A stretch of DNA of 12,609 nt, taken from the NCBI GenBank assembly GCA_001563325.1, contig LRSK01000103.1:1-12609 (forward strand). Direction: 5' to 3'. The notes under the pieces were generated by a model. The model did no database searches. It saw only the letters and a list, made by a program, of their open reading frames with translations, and was not told the origin of the DNA. Numbering within the stretch: position 1 is the stretch's first letter; each line of letters opens with the position of its first letter. Shown here piece after piece: positions 1 to 6,242 of this stretch. The position numbers and the translations under genes were made by a program. The stretch is from Candidatus Thorarchaeota archaeon SMTZ1-83 (GTDB taxonomy: Archaea > Asgardarchaeota > Thorarchaeia > Thorarchaeales > Thorarchaeaceae).

Positions 1-578
1 GATGTGACCATAACAGTTCCCAAGGTCTTCTTCACGAAGAACGGGTTCTTGAGCTGTCTGTAGACGATGTTCCTAAGAAACCTGGGAAATGAAGGGAAGT
101 ACTTACTGAGCCGCATCGTCAGAGATCTCTTCTCTAGGCCCTCAATCTCTAGCTGCTCATCGCTTTCCTTGCCCTGAGCGAGGCGTATCTCTTCAGTAAT
201 GTCCAAGACTGACTTCTCGTTCACTTTCCTGATGACAGTAGGATAGGGGGTCGTTTCCCGTCTATGTCGTTTCTCCACTGGGATTGAGATATCTACGTCG
301 TCGAAAATGATTAGCTCCTTCTTTCCCTTTCTGAGTGCATGTACATGCTTGTGTTCTGTGACTGCTTGAGCCACGCATTTTGCTATCCACGCCGTAAAGG
401 AGATGTCGCTGCCTGTCTTCTCCTTTTGCGACTGGATAATTCTGCGGCCTTCGGCCACGTCCAACTCAAAGAGACCCTTGACGTGATGCTTGTGAGCACT
501 CAACTCCATGTTGTCAATCAGTATGATTCGGTTCCTTGGGAAGGGTACAACTTCGTAAGGATCTGCGCTGTCGTCCAT
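1..578 (-). CDS. Stand-alone 2-oxoacid dehydrogenase E2-type acyltransferase domain protein (partial, C-terminus off window)
   Basis: The minus strand is open from an ATG at 578 through the window edge, giving 192 codons; an in-frame TAA lies just upstream and GAGGT sits 6 nt before the ATG. The protein starts directly in the acyltransferase catalytic fold (PF00198-like). There is no lipoyl or subunit-binding domain, so this is the stand-alone form rather than a full E2 of a pyruvate dehydrogenase complex. Recognisable stretches are HHVKGLFELDVAEGRR (31-46), FTAWIAKCVAQAV (61-73), IIFDDVDISIPVEKR (90-104), PYPTVIRKVNEKSVLDI (111-127) and LGTVMVT at the cut end. The HxxxDG active-site motif normally follows this point and lies outside the window, so catalysis cannot be judged. 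Family proteins transfer acyl groups to CoA or lipoyl; the role of stand-alone archaeal copies is unclear to me. Overlapping plus-strand frames here have no protein-like composition. Confidence 0.8.
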   Translation of the reverse strand, partial: MDDSADPYEVVPFPRNRIILIDNMELSAHKHHVKGLFELDVAEGRRIIQSQKEKTGSDISFTAWIAKCVAQAVTEHKHVHALRKGKKELIIFDDVDISIPVEKRHRRETTPYPTVIRKVNEKSVLDITEEIRLAQGKESDEQLEIEGLEKRSLTMRLSKYFPSFPRFLRNIVYRQLKNPFFVKKTLGTVMVT

Positions 579-622
579 CTCCTTACCTCTTCGACAGTGC
601 TCTTATCCTATGATGAACAACT

Positions 623-632
623 GACTAAAAAA
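623..632 (-). promoter_or_regulatory. Possible TATA box of the E2-like gene
   Basis: On the minus strand TTTTTTAGTC lies about 45 nt before the ATG at 578. A start of transcription 25 nt downstream would give a leader of roughly 20 nt that contains the GAGGT ribosome-binding site. The match is by eye only. Confidence 0.35.
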
Positions 633-690
633 GGAGCTAGACCATTCCGATGTGTGAGTCAGAAGAATATCGGACCCGTTGTGAGTATGG

Positions 691-697
691 TTTTAAG
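691..697 (+). promoter_or_regulatory. Possible TATA box of the small membrane protein gene
   Basis: TTTTAAG on the plus strand, followed 28 nt later by the expected start region around 720, just ahead of the ATG codons at 736 and 751. It lies in the divergent gap between the E2-like gene and the membrane protein gene. Confidence 0.35.
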
Positions 698-750
698 CCC
701 ACAAGTCCATTGACTAAATAGAAACTGTGTAAAGTATGGAGAAAGGAAGG

Positions 751-1131
751 ATGCCAAAGTCTCGAATGGGCGTGGATATCCTAGTAGCTCTGCAGATCGT
801 GTGGGGCATCGCATTCACCTACCTCGGCCTGATCAGTTTCATATTGTCCATGAGCCTCTTTGGATTCCTCCTTATAGGTGGAGGAATCATTGTCATCATC
901 CTTGGATGGGAACTTGGCAATCATACTCATTGGGCTTGGGCGGGGACTATCGTGGTGTTCGCGCTGGGACTAATCAGCTTCATCCTTGGAGCAAATTGGT
1001 TTGATCCGCCTCAAGTCTTTCGGAACCTAGTGAACCTAGCACCAGGAGCAGTGATCATTTTCTATCTTCTGACACCAAGCGTCCGTAGTCAGTTCCAATC
1101 TAAGGATGAAACAGATCTGAATGCTCAGTAG
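751..1131 (+). CDS. Small four-helix membrane protein of unknown function
   Basis: I do not recognise the family. From the ATG at 751 the protein is 126 residues and almost entirely hydrophobic, with four likely membrane helices at roughly residues 8-33, 35-55, 61-81 and 91-108. It has a short Gly-rich turn (GGG) in helix 2 and an acidic hydrophilic tail of about 15 residues. I prefer 751 because GGAG stands 9 nt upstream; the ATG at 736 would add five residues (MEKGR) but has no ribosome-binding site. It stands alone, divergent from the E2-like gene and convergent with the XRE regulator, 42 nt from that gene's stop. The stop is TAG. No signal peptide or catalytic motif is visible. Confidence 0.75.
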   Translation: MPKSRMGVDILVALQIVWGIAFTYLGLISFILSMSLFGFLLIGGGIIVIILGWELGNHTHWAWAGTIVVFALGLISFILGANWFDPPQVFRNLVNLAPGAVIIFYLLTPSVRSQFQSKDETDLNAQ

Positions 1132-1173
1132 AAGGGCAGATGGTGCGACACTGACCTACATCATTGCAATACA

Positions 1174-1368
1174 CTAGTCCTCGAATATGAATACATCCTC
1201 GATATTCGACTTCAGGACTTTTGCAACATTGTGGGCCAGCCTCAGAGAGGGATTGTATTTGCCCTTTTCCAAGAAGACTATGGTTTCCCTGCGCACACCA
1301 ACCATTCTTGCGAGTTCTTCTTGCGTAAGACCTTGTTCGCTCCTAAGCTCTTTCATTCTGGTCTTCAT
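1174..1368 (-). CDS. Small XRE/Cro-type HTH regulator
   Basis: This 64-residue protein is little more than one HTH_3 domain: [20 protein letters not shown] (5-24) forms the first helices, and [17 protein letters not shown] (26-42) holds the recognition helix and the conserved K-G-K-Y-N-P-S loop. The C-terminus VFIFED is typical of the short archaeal/Firmicute regulators in this subgroup, which usually bind DNA as dimers. The ATG at 1368 is chosen. A TTG directly before it (1371) would add one residue and lies at a better distance (10 nt) from a GAGGGG in the end of the upstream gene. It follows the Gly/Phe-rich membrane protein by a few bases and is surely co-transcribed with it. This pairing of a tiny XRE protein with a small membrane protein recurs in Bacteria and Archaea, so the regulator probably controls its own operon. 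Confidence 0.9.
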   Translation of the reverse strand: MKTRMKELRSEQGLTQEELARMVGVRRETIVFLEKGKYNPSLRLAHNVAKVLKSNIEDVFIFED

Positions 1369-1376
1369 CAAGAGTG

Positions 1377-1712
1377 TCAGTCCCCTCTTCTATCATAGTA
1401 GATGTATGAAACGATGAAACTCACGATACTGCTGACGAAGAGAAGTGCAAACGCAAAAGGTAGTGCATCCAAAGTTAGTAGGATCGCAGTGTACACCAAA
1501 GAGAAGACCAACGTTAGGTTGATGACCAGAAAGGCGTTTCTGGAGGCGCGATTCACATTCTGGTCAACTCTCTCGTCGCTTCCTCTTCCGCCCAATGCAC
1601 TCAGGAACCCAAAAAAGCCAAAGAATCCGAAGAATGCGAGGTTTCCTGTGGGAAACCCAAGGAAACCTAAGAAACCGAGAAGACCAAGATAGCTCACACT
1701 GGTTATCCTCAT
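1377..1712 (-). CDS. Gly/Phe-rich small membrane protein, DUF3796/DUF2178-like, partner of the XRE regulator
   Basis: A protein of 111 residues. The N-terminus is a low-complexity run with a G-F/L-L-G-F repeat at residues 10-20, then PTGN, then F-F-G-F repeats at 27-36. A polar linker follows ([20 protein letters not shown], 41-60), then two clear membrane helices at about 61-80 and 84-106 and a charged end (YYDRRGD). The plan of Gly/Phe repeats, a DER-x-x-x-N-x-N-x-A linker and two helices next to a short XRE gene matches what I remember of DUF3796 and, more loosely, DUF2178 proteins. Their function is unknown; a sensing or anti-regulator role has only context support. The ATG at 1712 has AAGGT 8 nt upstream and a very good TATA box. 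A shifted plus-strand frame over the same bases is low-complexity shadow. Confidence 0.85.
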   Translation of the reverse strand: MRITSVSYLGLLGFLGFLGFPTGNLAFFGFFGFFGFLSALGGRGSDERVDQNVNRASRNAFLVINLTLVFSLVYTAILLTLDALPFAFALLFVSSIVSFIVSYIYYDRRGD

Positions 1713-1732
1713 GACACGACCTTCATGTTAAC

Positions 1733-1758
1733 TATTTCTAACGTTATATATTTCTAAC
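1733..1758 (-). promoter_or_regulatory. TATA promoter with a repeated 10-bp element (candidate XRE operator)
   Basis: Read on the minus strand, GTTAGAAATA occurs exactly at 1758-1749 and again at 1742-1733, 16 bp apart. An AT-rich TATA box (AAATATATAA, 1753-1744) overlaps the first copy. A TAACGTTA palindrome (1739-1746) joins the two copies and GTTAAC (1727-1732) lies just downstream. A regulator bound here would cover the TBP site, so repression of the membrane protein/XRE operon is the simple reading. The binding protein is inferred. Confidence 0.6.
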
Positions 1759-1850
1759 ATCATCCAAATAAGCCTTGCTCTCAAAGCAGAAACATGCTGA
1801 CGCGCCCGGGATAGTCGATAGCGTGTAGGACAATGACATGCAGAACTAGA

Positions 1851-1925
1851 TGGGGCCCGTGGCGGGAATCGAACCCGCGGCAGAGGATCCACAGTCCTCT
1901 ATGTTACCATTACACCACACGGGCC
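1851..1925 (-). tRNA. tRNA-His (GTG anticodon), G-1 and CCA encoded
   Basis: The minus strand folds as a full cloverleaf. The acceptor stem GCCCGTG/CACGGGC has seven perfect pairs. The D arm has stem GTGT/ACAT with A14, G18 and G19. The anticodon stem is GAGGA/TCCTC with loop CTGTGGA, so positions 34-36 are GTG (His). The variable loop has 4 nt. The T arm is GCGGG/CCCGC with TTCGATT. The base before position 1 is G and the discriminator is C, the G-1:C73 identity pair of tRNA-His. CCA follows directly (1853-1851). No intron is present. Confidence 0.95.
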
Positions 1926-2025
1926 ATGCCTAAGAGTGGCGAAGGGACGCTCACGGATTTCGGCTTATTAGCTTATCCATGCAATTACATGCGGCTATGA
2001 TAATTCATTCTCAGTATCGTAACGG

Positions 2026-2031
2026 TTATAC
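2026..2031 (+). promoter_or_regulatory. Possible TATA box of mfnA
   Basis: TTATAC within a GG-TTATACAC context, about 57 nt before the ATG at 2083; transcription would start near 2054. It lies in the otherwise featureless gap between the tRNA-His gene and mfnA. Confidence 0.4.
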
Positions 2032-2082
2032 ACTCTCTACTAGGCTCCTCAGACTCAACAGTAGACCCATGAGGCGAGAATC

Positions 2083-3264
2083 ATGTTCGAAGAACAGGGA
2101 ATGAACAGAGAAACTGTGATTCAAAGGCTCAATCTGTTGCTCGAGAGAGATTCAACGTATTTCTCTGGTCATCCAGTAGCATCTATGTCCACGATACCTC
2201 ATCCTCTCAGCACAGAAATCCTCACGAACACTCTGGAGAAGAATGCTGGCCGTCTTCATACCTTCAAAGGCTCGGCCCAAGTAGAGAATGAGGTCATCGA
2301 GATGCTTGGTGACCTTCTTCACCTAGACTATCCATATGGGACTACAACCTCTGGAGGCACAGAATCCAACCTGTTGGCAATGTTGGCGGCACGTGAGGTC
2401 ATGAAGAGAAGAGTCAAGAAGCCGGAGATCATTACACCTAGAACAACTCACTCGTCGGTCGACAAGGCGGCATGGCTGCTTGGAGTAAAGGTCGTCAAGA
2501 CAAGAGTCGACAAACAATACAGAGCGGTGCCCAGGGCGATTGAGAAGGCGGTAAACAAGAACACCATTGGAATCTTTACCACAGCCGGCACGACATACCT
2601 TGGTCAGGTTGACCCGATTGATGAGATAGGTGAGATTGCATCTGAACACAAGATACCACTTCATGTGGATGCTGCCTTCGGTGGATTTGTGCTGCCTTTT
2701 CTCAGGGAGATGGGTTGGCAAACTGATGCCTTCGATTTTGAGGTCGACGGTGTGACGAGTGTCAGCATTGACCCTCACAAGATGGGGCTCGCGCCCATTC
2801 CAGCAGGATGTATGATTTTCAGGTTGAAGAAACATCTGAGGTCTATCACGAAGAAGGCCCCGTACCTGCCAGGAGCAAGTGCAACTCAAGCAACAGTTCT
2901 AGGGACACGGCCAGCGGCGCCGGTGCTTGCCACATGGGCAATCATGAAGCACCTTGGAAGAGAGGGATACAGGAAGATTGTTCGAGATTGTATGAATCGA
3001 ACGATGCTTGGAAAGGAGAGAGTTGATGACAACCCTCTGCTAAGTCTGGCAGTAGACCCAGTCATGAACATTCTCGGCATCGAGAGCAAAGAAGTGCCGC
3101 TAGACATGATTGTGAAGGAGATGGAAACGAAGGGGTGGCGTATGGCGACATCCCCGATTCCTCCTACGATTAGAGTTGTAGTCATGCCGCATGTATCTAC
3201 GGGAGCGTTAAACGCCTTCTTCAACGACCTAGATCGTGCGTCGACAACGATTCCTCCAGACTAG
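2083..3264 (+). CDS. mfnA: Pyridoxal-phosphate L-tyrosine/L-aspartate decarboxylase, MfnA family
   Basis: A group II PLP decarboxylase of 393 residues, the usual length of archaeal MfnA. Visible motifs in order are the substrate/phosphate region YGTTTSGGTESNL (85-97), H123 in TTHSSVDKA, which stacks on the cofactor ring, the pyridine-N aspartate D196 in HVDAAFGGFVLPF (194-206), and the Schiff-base lysine K233 in SIDPHKMGLAPIPAGC (228-243). The C-terminal domain ends with TIRVVVMPH (362-370), also typical. Family enzymes make tyramine (methanofuran) in methanogens or beta-alanine from aspartate for coenzyme A. With no methanogenesis gene nearby, beta-alanine supply is the likelier role here, but this is inference. 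The ATG at 2083 has GAGG 8 nt upstream; the ATG at 2101 is a poorer choice. The stop shares CTAG with the convergent winged-helix gene. Confidence 0.95.
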   Translation: MFEEQGMNRETVIQRLNLLLERDSTYFSGHPVASMSTIPHPLSTEILTNTLEKNAGRLHTFKGSAQVENEVIEMLGDLLHLDYPYGTTTSGGTESNLLAMLAAREVMKRRVKKPEIITPRTTHSSVDKAAWLLGVKVVKTRVDKQYRAVPRAIEKAVNKNTIGIFTTAGTTYLGQVDPIDEIGEIASEHKIPLHVDAAFGGFVLPFLREMGWQTDAFDFEVDGVTSVSIDPHKMGLAPIPAGCMIFRLKKHLRSITKKAPYLPGASATQATVLGTRPAAPVLATWAIMKHLGREGYRKIVRDCMNRTMLGKERVDDNPLLSLAVDPVMNILGIESKEVPLDMIVKEMETKGWRMATSPIPPTIRVVVMPHVSTGALNAFFNDLDRASTTIPPD

Positions 3265-3659
3265 GCTGGAGAACCAATTGACTCCTTGAGACTGCTAAGC
3301 TCATCCTCGAGGTCATCCATGCGTTTGGACATTTCCATCATGACTTGAAGTAGCATTGAGATTAGGTATCCGTAGTTCACGGAGTATCCCTTCTCTCTAT
3401 CGATGATGTTGGCCTCCTCAAGCCTGCGTGCAATGTTCGTAATCGACTGCTTCGAGACCTTCCTTTCTTTCATCTGACGGTCTACTACCTCTCGTACCTC
3501 TCCTGCCCCCAAGGGCTTTCCCTTGAGGGGATTGAGAAGACAATGAAGCATTATGAGTCCTGCACTCATACGTGGGTTCAGAAGCTTCGCAAATGTTCGA
3601 TTCAGTTCCGCCTTCAACCTATCTAGCCCCCGTAGTTGAGACAACTGGCTGCAGTACAC
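3261..3659 (-). CDS. Winged-helix protein with C-terminal coiled coil
   Basis: I recognise the fold type but not a named family. The 132-residue protein has a helical N-terminal part (12-45), then a DNA-binding-like stretch whose recognition helix is probably VSKQSITNIARRLEEANIID (68-87). The wing would follow at REKGYSVNYGYL (88-99). Residues 100-126 are rich in Met, Glu and Lys with heptad-like spacing (MEMSKRMDDLEDELSSLK) and probably form a dimer coiled coil. The start is uncertain: only GTG (3659) is available after an in-frame TAG, and the next Met is at residue 31. Its stop shares CTAG with mfnA. It may regulate itself or the divergent TraB gene; an 8-bp repeat in the shared upstream region could be its site. 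Confidence 0.7.
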   Translation of the reverse strand: MYCSQLSQLRGLDRLKAELNRTFAKLLNPRMSAGLIMLHCLLNPLKGKPLGAGEVREVVDRQMKERKVSKQSITNIARRLEEANIIDREKGYSVNYGYLISMLLQVMMEMSKRMDDLEDELSSLKESIGSPA

Positions 3660-3738
3660 GTATCGTTCATGAAAAAGCTTCCTGCACCTCTAGAAGTTGG
3701 TCTGTGACATCATGGGACGCTGATTCTGACGTACACGT
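3654..3738. repeat. Pair of GTACACGT direct repeats in the divergent gap
   Basis: GTACACGT occurs exactly at 3654-3661 and 3731-3738. The similarity continues weakly for some ten bases in each copy and ends in CATG. The first copy overlaps the proposed GTG start of the winged-helix gene; the second lies upstream of the TraB gene. A regulator site is possible, chance is not excluded. Confidence 0.3.
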
Positions 3739-3795
3739 TTACTGCATGACTTGAACACTCATAGAACTCAGAACTCTAGTCAAAACAGTGAAAAG

Positions 3796-4518
3796 ATGGG
3801 TAGCCACTGTCCGACATTGAGAGTCTGCAAGTTGGCCGATGATTTGGACCGCATCGTCTTCGTATCAGTGATTCATACCGATCAAGAGAGCGTGGAGCGG
3901 GCAAGGGAAGCAGTGAGGGAGATTCAACCGGAGGTCGTGGCAGTCGAGCTTGATCACAATCGATACCAGCAACTATTGAACCCTGACGAGGAAATGGAGA
4001 ATTGGATACCACCCCCCACAGGTGATGCAGTCCAGAATCTGATGGAGCACCTGGCATTGCTTGAGAAGAGCTTGGCCGAGATGACTGGAGCTGGTGTGGG
4101 AGCAGAGATGCTTGCGGCAATCAGAGAGGGAGAGGAGATAGGCGCGAAGATTGCACTCGTAGACAGACCAATCCAAGTGACTATGCAGGCAATAATGAAG
4201 GTACCACTCGACGAGATCTATAGACTGATGAATCTAATGCCGGATGCGACAAAGGAGATTGAGGACGGCTCAGGAACAGACCTCCTCAGCATGTTGAAAC
4301 AAGATGGTGCCATCGAGGACCTGATGACTCAGTTTGAGTCCGATTTTCCGGGTCTTGCAGATGCCCTGATTCATCAGAGAGATCTCTACGTGGCAAAGGC
4401 CTTGCACACGATCCTGAAAGATATCAAAGGAAGAATCGTTGCCGTCCTCGGTGCTGGACACATTGATGGCGTGAAATCGGCACTTGTGAAGCGGATAGAG
4501 AACGATGGCGATGACTAG
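3796..4518 (+). CDS. TraB/PrgY-family (TIKI-like) domain protein, soluble form
   Basis: From the ATG at 3796 the protein is 240 residues. It shows the TraB pattern in order: an Ile-His-Thr-Asp strand end with H27 (VSVIHTD), VVAVELDHNRY (47-57) with the conserved Glu and Asp, LVDRPI (121-126), the QRDLYVAKAL helix (194-203) and VAVLGAGHIDGV (215-226) with its second conserved His. TraB/TIKI proteins are thought to be metal-dependent proteases or related hydrolases. Bacterial PrgY acts on peptide pheromone, and the archaeal function is unknown. Many archaeal homologues carry C-terminal membrane helices; this one stops right after the TraB domain, so it should be cytosolic. The usual Gly-Thr before the first His is replaced by Ser-Val-Ile. 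A TTG at 3751 would add 15 polar residues without a ribosome-binding site, so I prefer the ATG. Its stop shares CTAG with hypB. Confidence 0.85.
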   Translation: MGSHCPTLRVCKLADDLDRIVFVSVIHTDQESVERAREAVREIQPEVVAVELDHNRYQQLLNPDEEMENWIPPPTGDAVQNLMEHLALLEKSLAEMTGAGVGAEMLAAIREGEEIGAKIALVDRPIQVTMQAIMKVPLDEIYRLMNLMPDATKEIEDGSGTDLLSMLKQDGAIEDLMTQFESDFPGLADALIHQRDLYVAKALHTILKDIKGRIVAVLGAGHIDGVKSALVKRIENDGDD

Positions 4519-5165
4519 AGTTCTAAGGCGCTAATCATATCGTCCAATCCTTCTCCTGTTTTGGAGCTGATCGTGAACACTGGAATGCTAGTATCTACTT
4601 CTCGAACGTCCTTAACGAGGATATCAACGTCGAATCCGATTGCCTCCGCAAGGTCAATCTTGTTTATCACTATCATGTCTGCTCTCTTGATAGTCAAGGG
4701 ATGTTTCCTCACCATATACGGACCTTCTGTGACGCTGACCACTACTATCTTCTTCTTAACGCCAAGGGAATAGCCTGCCGGACATATGAGGTTTCCAACG
4801 TTCTCTATGAACAGCAGATCATACTCGGTGAGATTGATATCTGTCAGTGCGACCCTCAACATCCTTGCATCAAGATGACATGCGGTACCCGTGTTGATCT
4901 GAACGGTATCTACGCCGTGAGCGGCAACTCTATCGGCGTCGATTGTGGTCGCCAAGTCACCAGCCACCATTAGAATCTTGTATCTCCCCTTAAGCTTCTC
5001 ACATAATGATTCTATGAGCTGGGTCTTGCCTGTCCCAACGGAACCCATAATGTCGAAAGCTTGAATATCATTCTGACTGAACAGCTCTGCGTTCTGTGCT
5101 GCAGCCTCTTCATTGGCCCCGAACAGGTCCTTCTGAATGTCGATTGTCACAGTTCTTTCGGTCAT
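4515..5165 (-). CDS. hypB: Hydrogenase nickel-incorporation GTPase HypB
   Basis: A SIMIBI GTPase of 216 residues. The P-loop is GSVGTGKT (41-48). The metal-binding Cys-His is in TGTACHLDARM (92-102, C96-H97). ENVGNLICPAGY (121-132) carries the switch II region and a third Cys (C128). NKID (168-171) gives guanine specificity and SSKTGEG (200-206) is the G5 loop. HypB uses GTP hydrolysis to help load nickel into the large subunit of [NiFe] hydrogenase, usually with HypA. The N-terminus lacks the His-rich nickel store of some bacterial HypB, as is normal in archaea. The ATG overlaps the stop of the upstream S-component-like gene (ATGA, 5165-5162) and GAGGG stands 8 nt before it inside that gene, so the two are translationally coupled. 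No hydrogenase, hypA or other hyp gene is in the window. Confidence 0.93.
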   Translation of the reverse strand: MTERTVTIDIQKDLFGANEEAAAQNAELFSQNDIQAFDIMGSVGTGKTQLIESLCEKLKGRYKILMVAGDLATTIDADRVAAHGVDTVQINTGTACHLDARMLRVALTDINLTEYDLLFIENVGNLICPAGYSLGVKKKIVVVSVTEGPYMVRKHPLTIKRADMIVINKIDLAEAIGFDVDILVKDVREVDTSIPVFTISSKTGEGLDDMISALEL

Positions 5166-5731
5166 TGGTCTTCCCTCACTTCCTGTAAGTCAAAAGATTC
5201 CATTTCTGGATATAGGTAGTGGCCGACTAATGGCCGGACTAGAAGCCGTTCCACCAACAATGCGACAAACGCCCACAGAAATGCCTGCAGCATGTCTATT
5301 GTGGCAAATAGCAGAGTGACCTCAATTGACTCTGTGACAGCCGCAAATATCGTCATGCTTGGGATGAATCCCCCGATTATTCCACCACCAAGGACAACCA
5401 GTGTCACATAGACGAAACTATCCCTGCTCGACCGCAAGTGAATTGCGTATCCGGTACCGACGCCAAGGCAGATGTTACCAATCATAGGAAGTAACGGCGG
5501 CTCTCCACCGGCCATTGCGCCTCCAAGACCCACAACGGCACCAACCAGTGCACCTCCTGGTAGACCTCCAATGACTCCTCCGAGTTCCGAGAATAGAAAC
5601 CCAGGGGTGAGGTCAAGCAGACCGGGAATCACTGGAATCCTGACAAACATCCTTACCACAATCCCAAGGGCGGCAAGCATTGAGAGTGTTGCCAAAGCAA
5701 CAGTGTTCTGCTGAAGTGGAATCGACCTCAT
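5162..5731 (-). CDS. ECF transporter S-component-like integral membrane protein
   Basis: A very hydrophobic protein of 189 residues with five or six membrane segments (about 10-30, 42-56, 58-75, 82-98, 106-133 and 140-165) and a charged C-terminal tail. The plan of a first helix, a RIP-V-I-P-G loop (31-37), a second Gly/Pro-rich helix pair and a length near 190 matches substrate-binding S components of ECF vitamin/metal transporters. Gly-rich stretches (GGVIGGLPGGALVGAVVG, 51-68) would allow tight helix packing. The substrate cannot be read from sequence. Placement between a TrmB-like regulator (25-nt gap) and hypB (4-nt overlap) suggests nickel or another hydrogenase-related need. The shared EcfA/EcfT module is not here, as usual for group II ECF systems. 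A generic membrane protein is the alternative. The ATG at 5731 has only a weak GGTTGG upstream. Confidence 0.7.
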   Translation of the reverse strand: MRSIPLQQNTVALATLSMLAALGIVVRMFVRIPVIPGLLDLTPGFLFSELGGVIGGLPGGALVGAVVGLGGAMAGGEPPLLPMIGNICLGVGTGYAIHLRSSRDSFVYVTLVVLGGGIIGGFIPSMTIFAAVTESIEVTLLFATIDMLQAFLWAFVALLVERLLVRPLVGHYLYPEMESFDLQEVREDQ

Positions 5732-5756
5732 ATCAGACCAACCCGTTTAGAGGGAT

Positions 5757-6125
5757 TCAGCCAGGAGGCTCCGGCCACGGGTCTAACAAGAACCTTCTGG
5801 TCTCTTCGTACCATCGTTCTAGCCTAGCTAGAATCTCCTCTCTCACTTCGTCCGGAGAAATCGCGCTATAGACGTTGTAGGTACCGCCCCTATCGAATGC
5901 CCTTTCCTCACCTTCTATCAGGCCTTTCTTTACAAGTTTCTGAATCACACGTTGTACAGTGCTTCGATCCCGACCTATGAGAGTGGCAATCTGCTTCACA
6001 GTCTTCGGCCCTGATACCAGTGCAAAGTAAGTATCAATCTCTGTGCTTCTGAGGCCAAAGGCACAACAAAGTAAGTCAGACGGATTCTCAAATCCCTTGG
6101 TAAATAGGTTGGCATTTTCACTCAC
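5757..6125 (-). CDS. TrmB/MarR-like winged-helix transcriptional regulator
   Basis: A regulator of 122 residues. Helix RSTEIDTYFALVSGPKTVKQ (26-45) leads into the HTH, whose recognition helix is DRSTVQRVIQKLVKKGLI (53-70). A wing follows with Arg-Gly-Gly-Thr-Tyr (79-83). The C-terminal helix EVREEILARLERWYEETRRF (93-112) is a likely dimer helix. This is the common archaeal TrmB-type architecture without a sugar-binding domain. It opens the minus-strand operon regulator/S component/HypB and is divergent from a second regulator across a 117-bp gap with a perfect inverted repeat, which it may bind. The start is GTG at 6125, the only start before the domain; no clear ribosome-binding site is seen. 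Paired cysteines at 20-21 in front of the HTH could sense redox or metal, which is speculative. Confidence 0.85.
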   Translation of the reverse strand: MSENANLFTKGFENPSDLLCCAFGLRSTEIDTYFALVSGPKTVKQIATLIGRDRSTVQRVIQKLVKKGLIEGEERAFDRGGTYNVYSAISPDEVREEILARLERWYEETRRFLLDPWPEPPG

Positions 6126-6155
6126 ATCAAAATCGGAATGAGCAGCTCATAAGAC

Positions 6156-6175
6156 TTGTGCAGTAGCGTGCACAA
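6156..6175. promoter_or_regulatory. Perfect inverted repeat between divergent regulators (candidate operator)
   Basis: TTGTGCA at 6156-6162 and its exact complement TGCACAA at 6169-6175, separated by 6 bp. The 20-bp dyad has the size of a dimeric winged-helix site. It lies 31 nt from the GTG of the TrmB-like gene, where it would overlap the core promoter, and 68 nt from the ATG of the plus-strand regulator. Confidence 0.55.
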
Positions 6176-6242
6176 TCGATTCTCTCGATAATACTTTGGT
6201 TCAAAAGATACTATGTGGAACCTGTATCGGTGCTAGTCAAAA

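Noticed and set aside
339..713. 124-residue plus-strand reading frame
   Set aside because: It lies antisense to the E2-like gene, has Cys/His-rich unnatural composition and no ribosome-binding site.
1402..1692. 96-residue plus-strand frame rich in Lys, Pro and Asn
   Set aside because: It is the antisense of the Gly/Phe repeats of the small membrane protein; its low complexity follows from that.
2323..2889. 188-residue minus-strand frame inside mfnA
   Set aside because: Antisense shadow with scattered Cys and Arg, no domain, while the plus strand is a clear MfnA.
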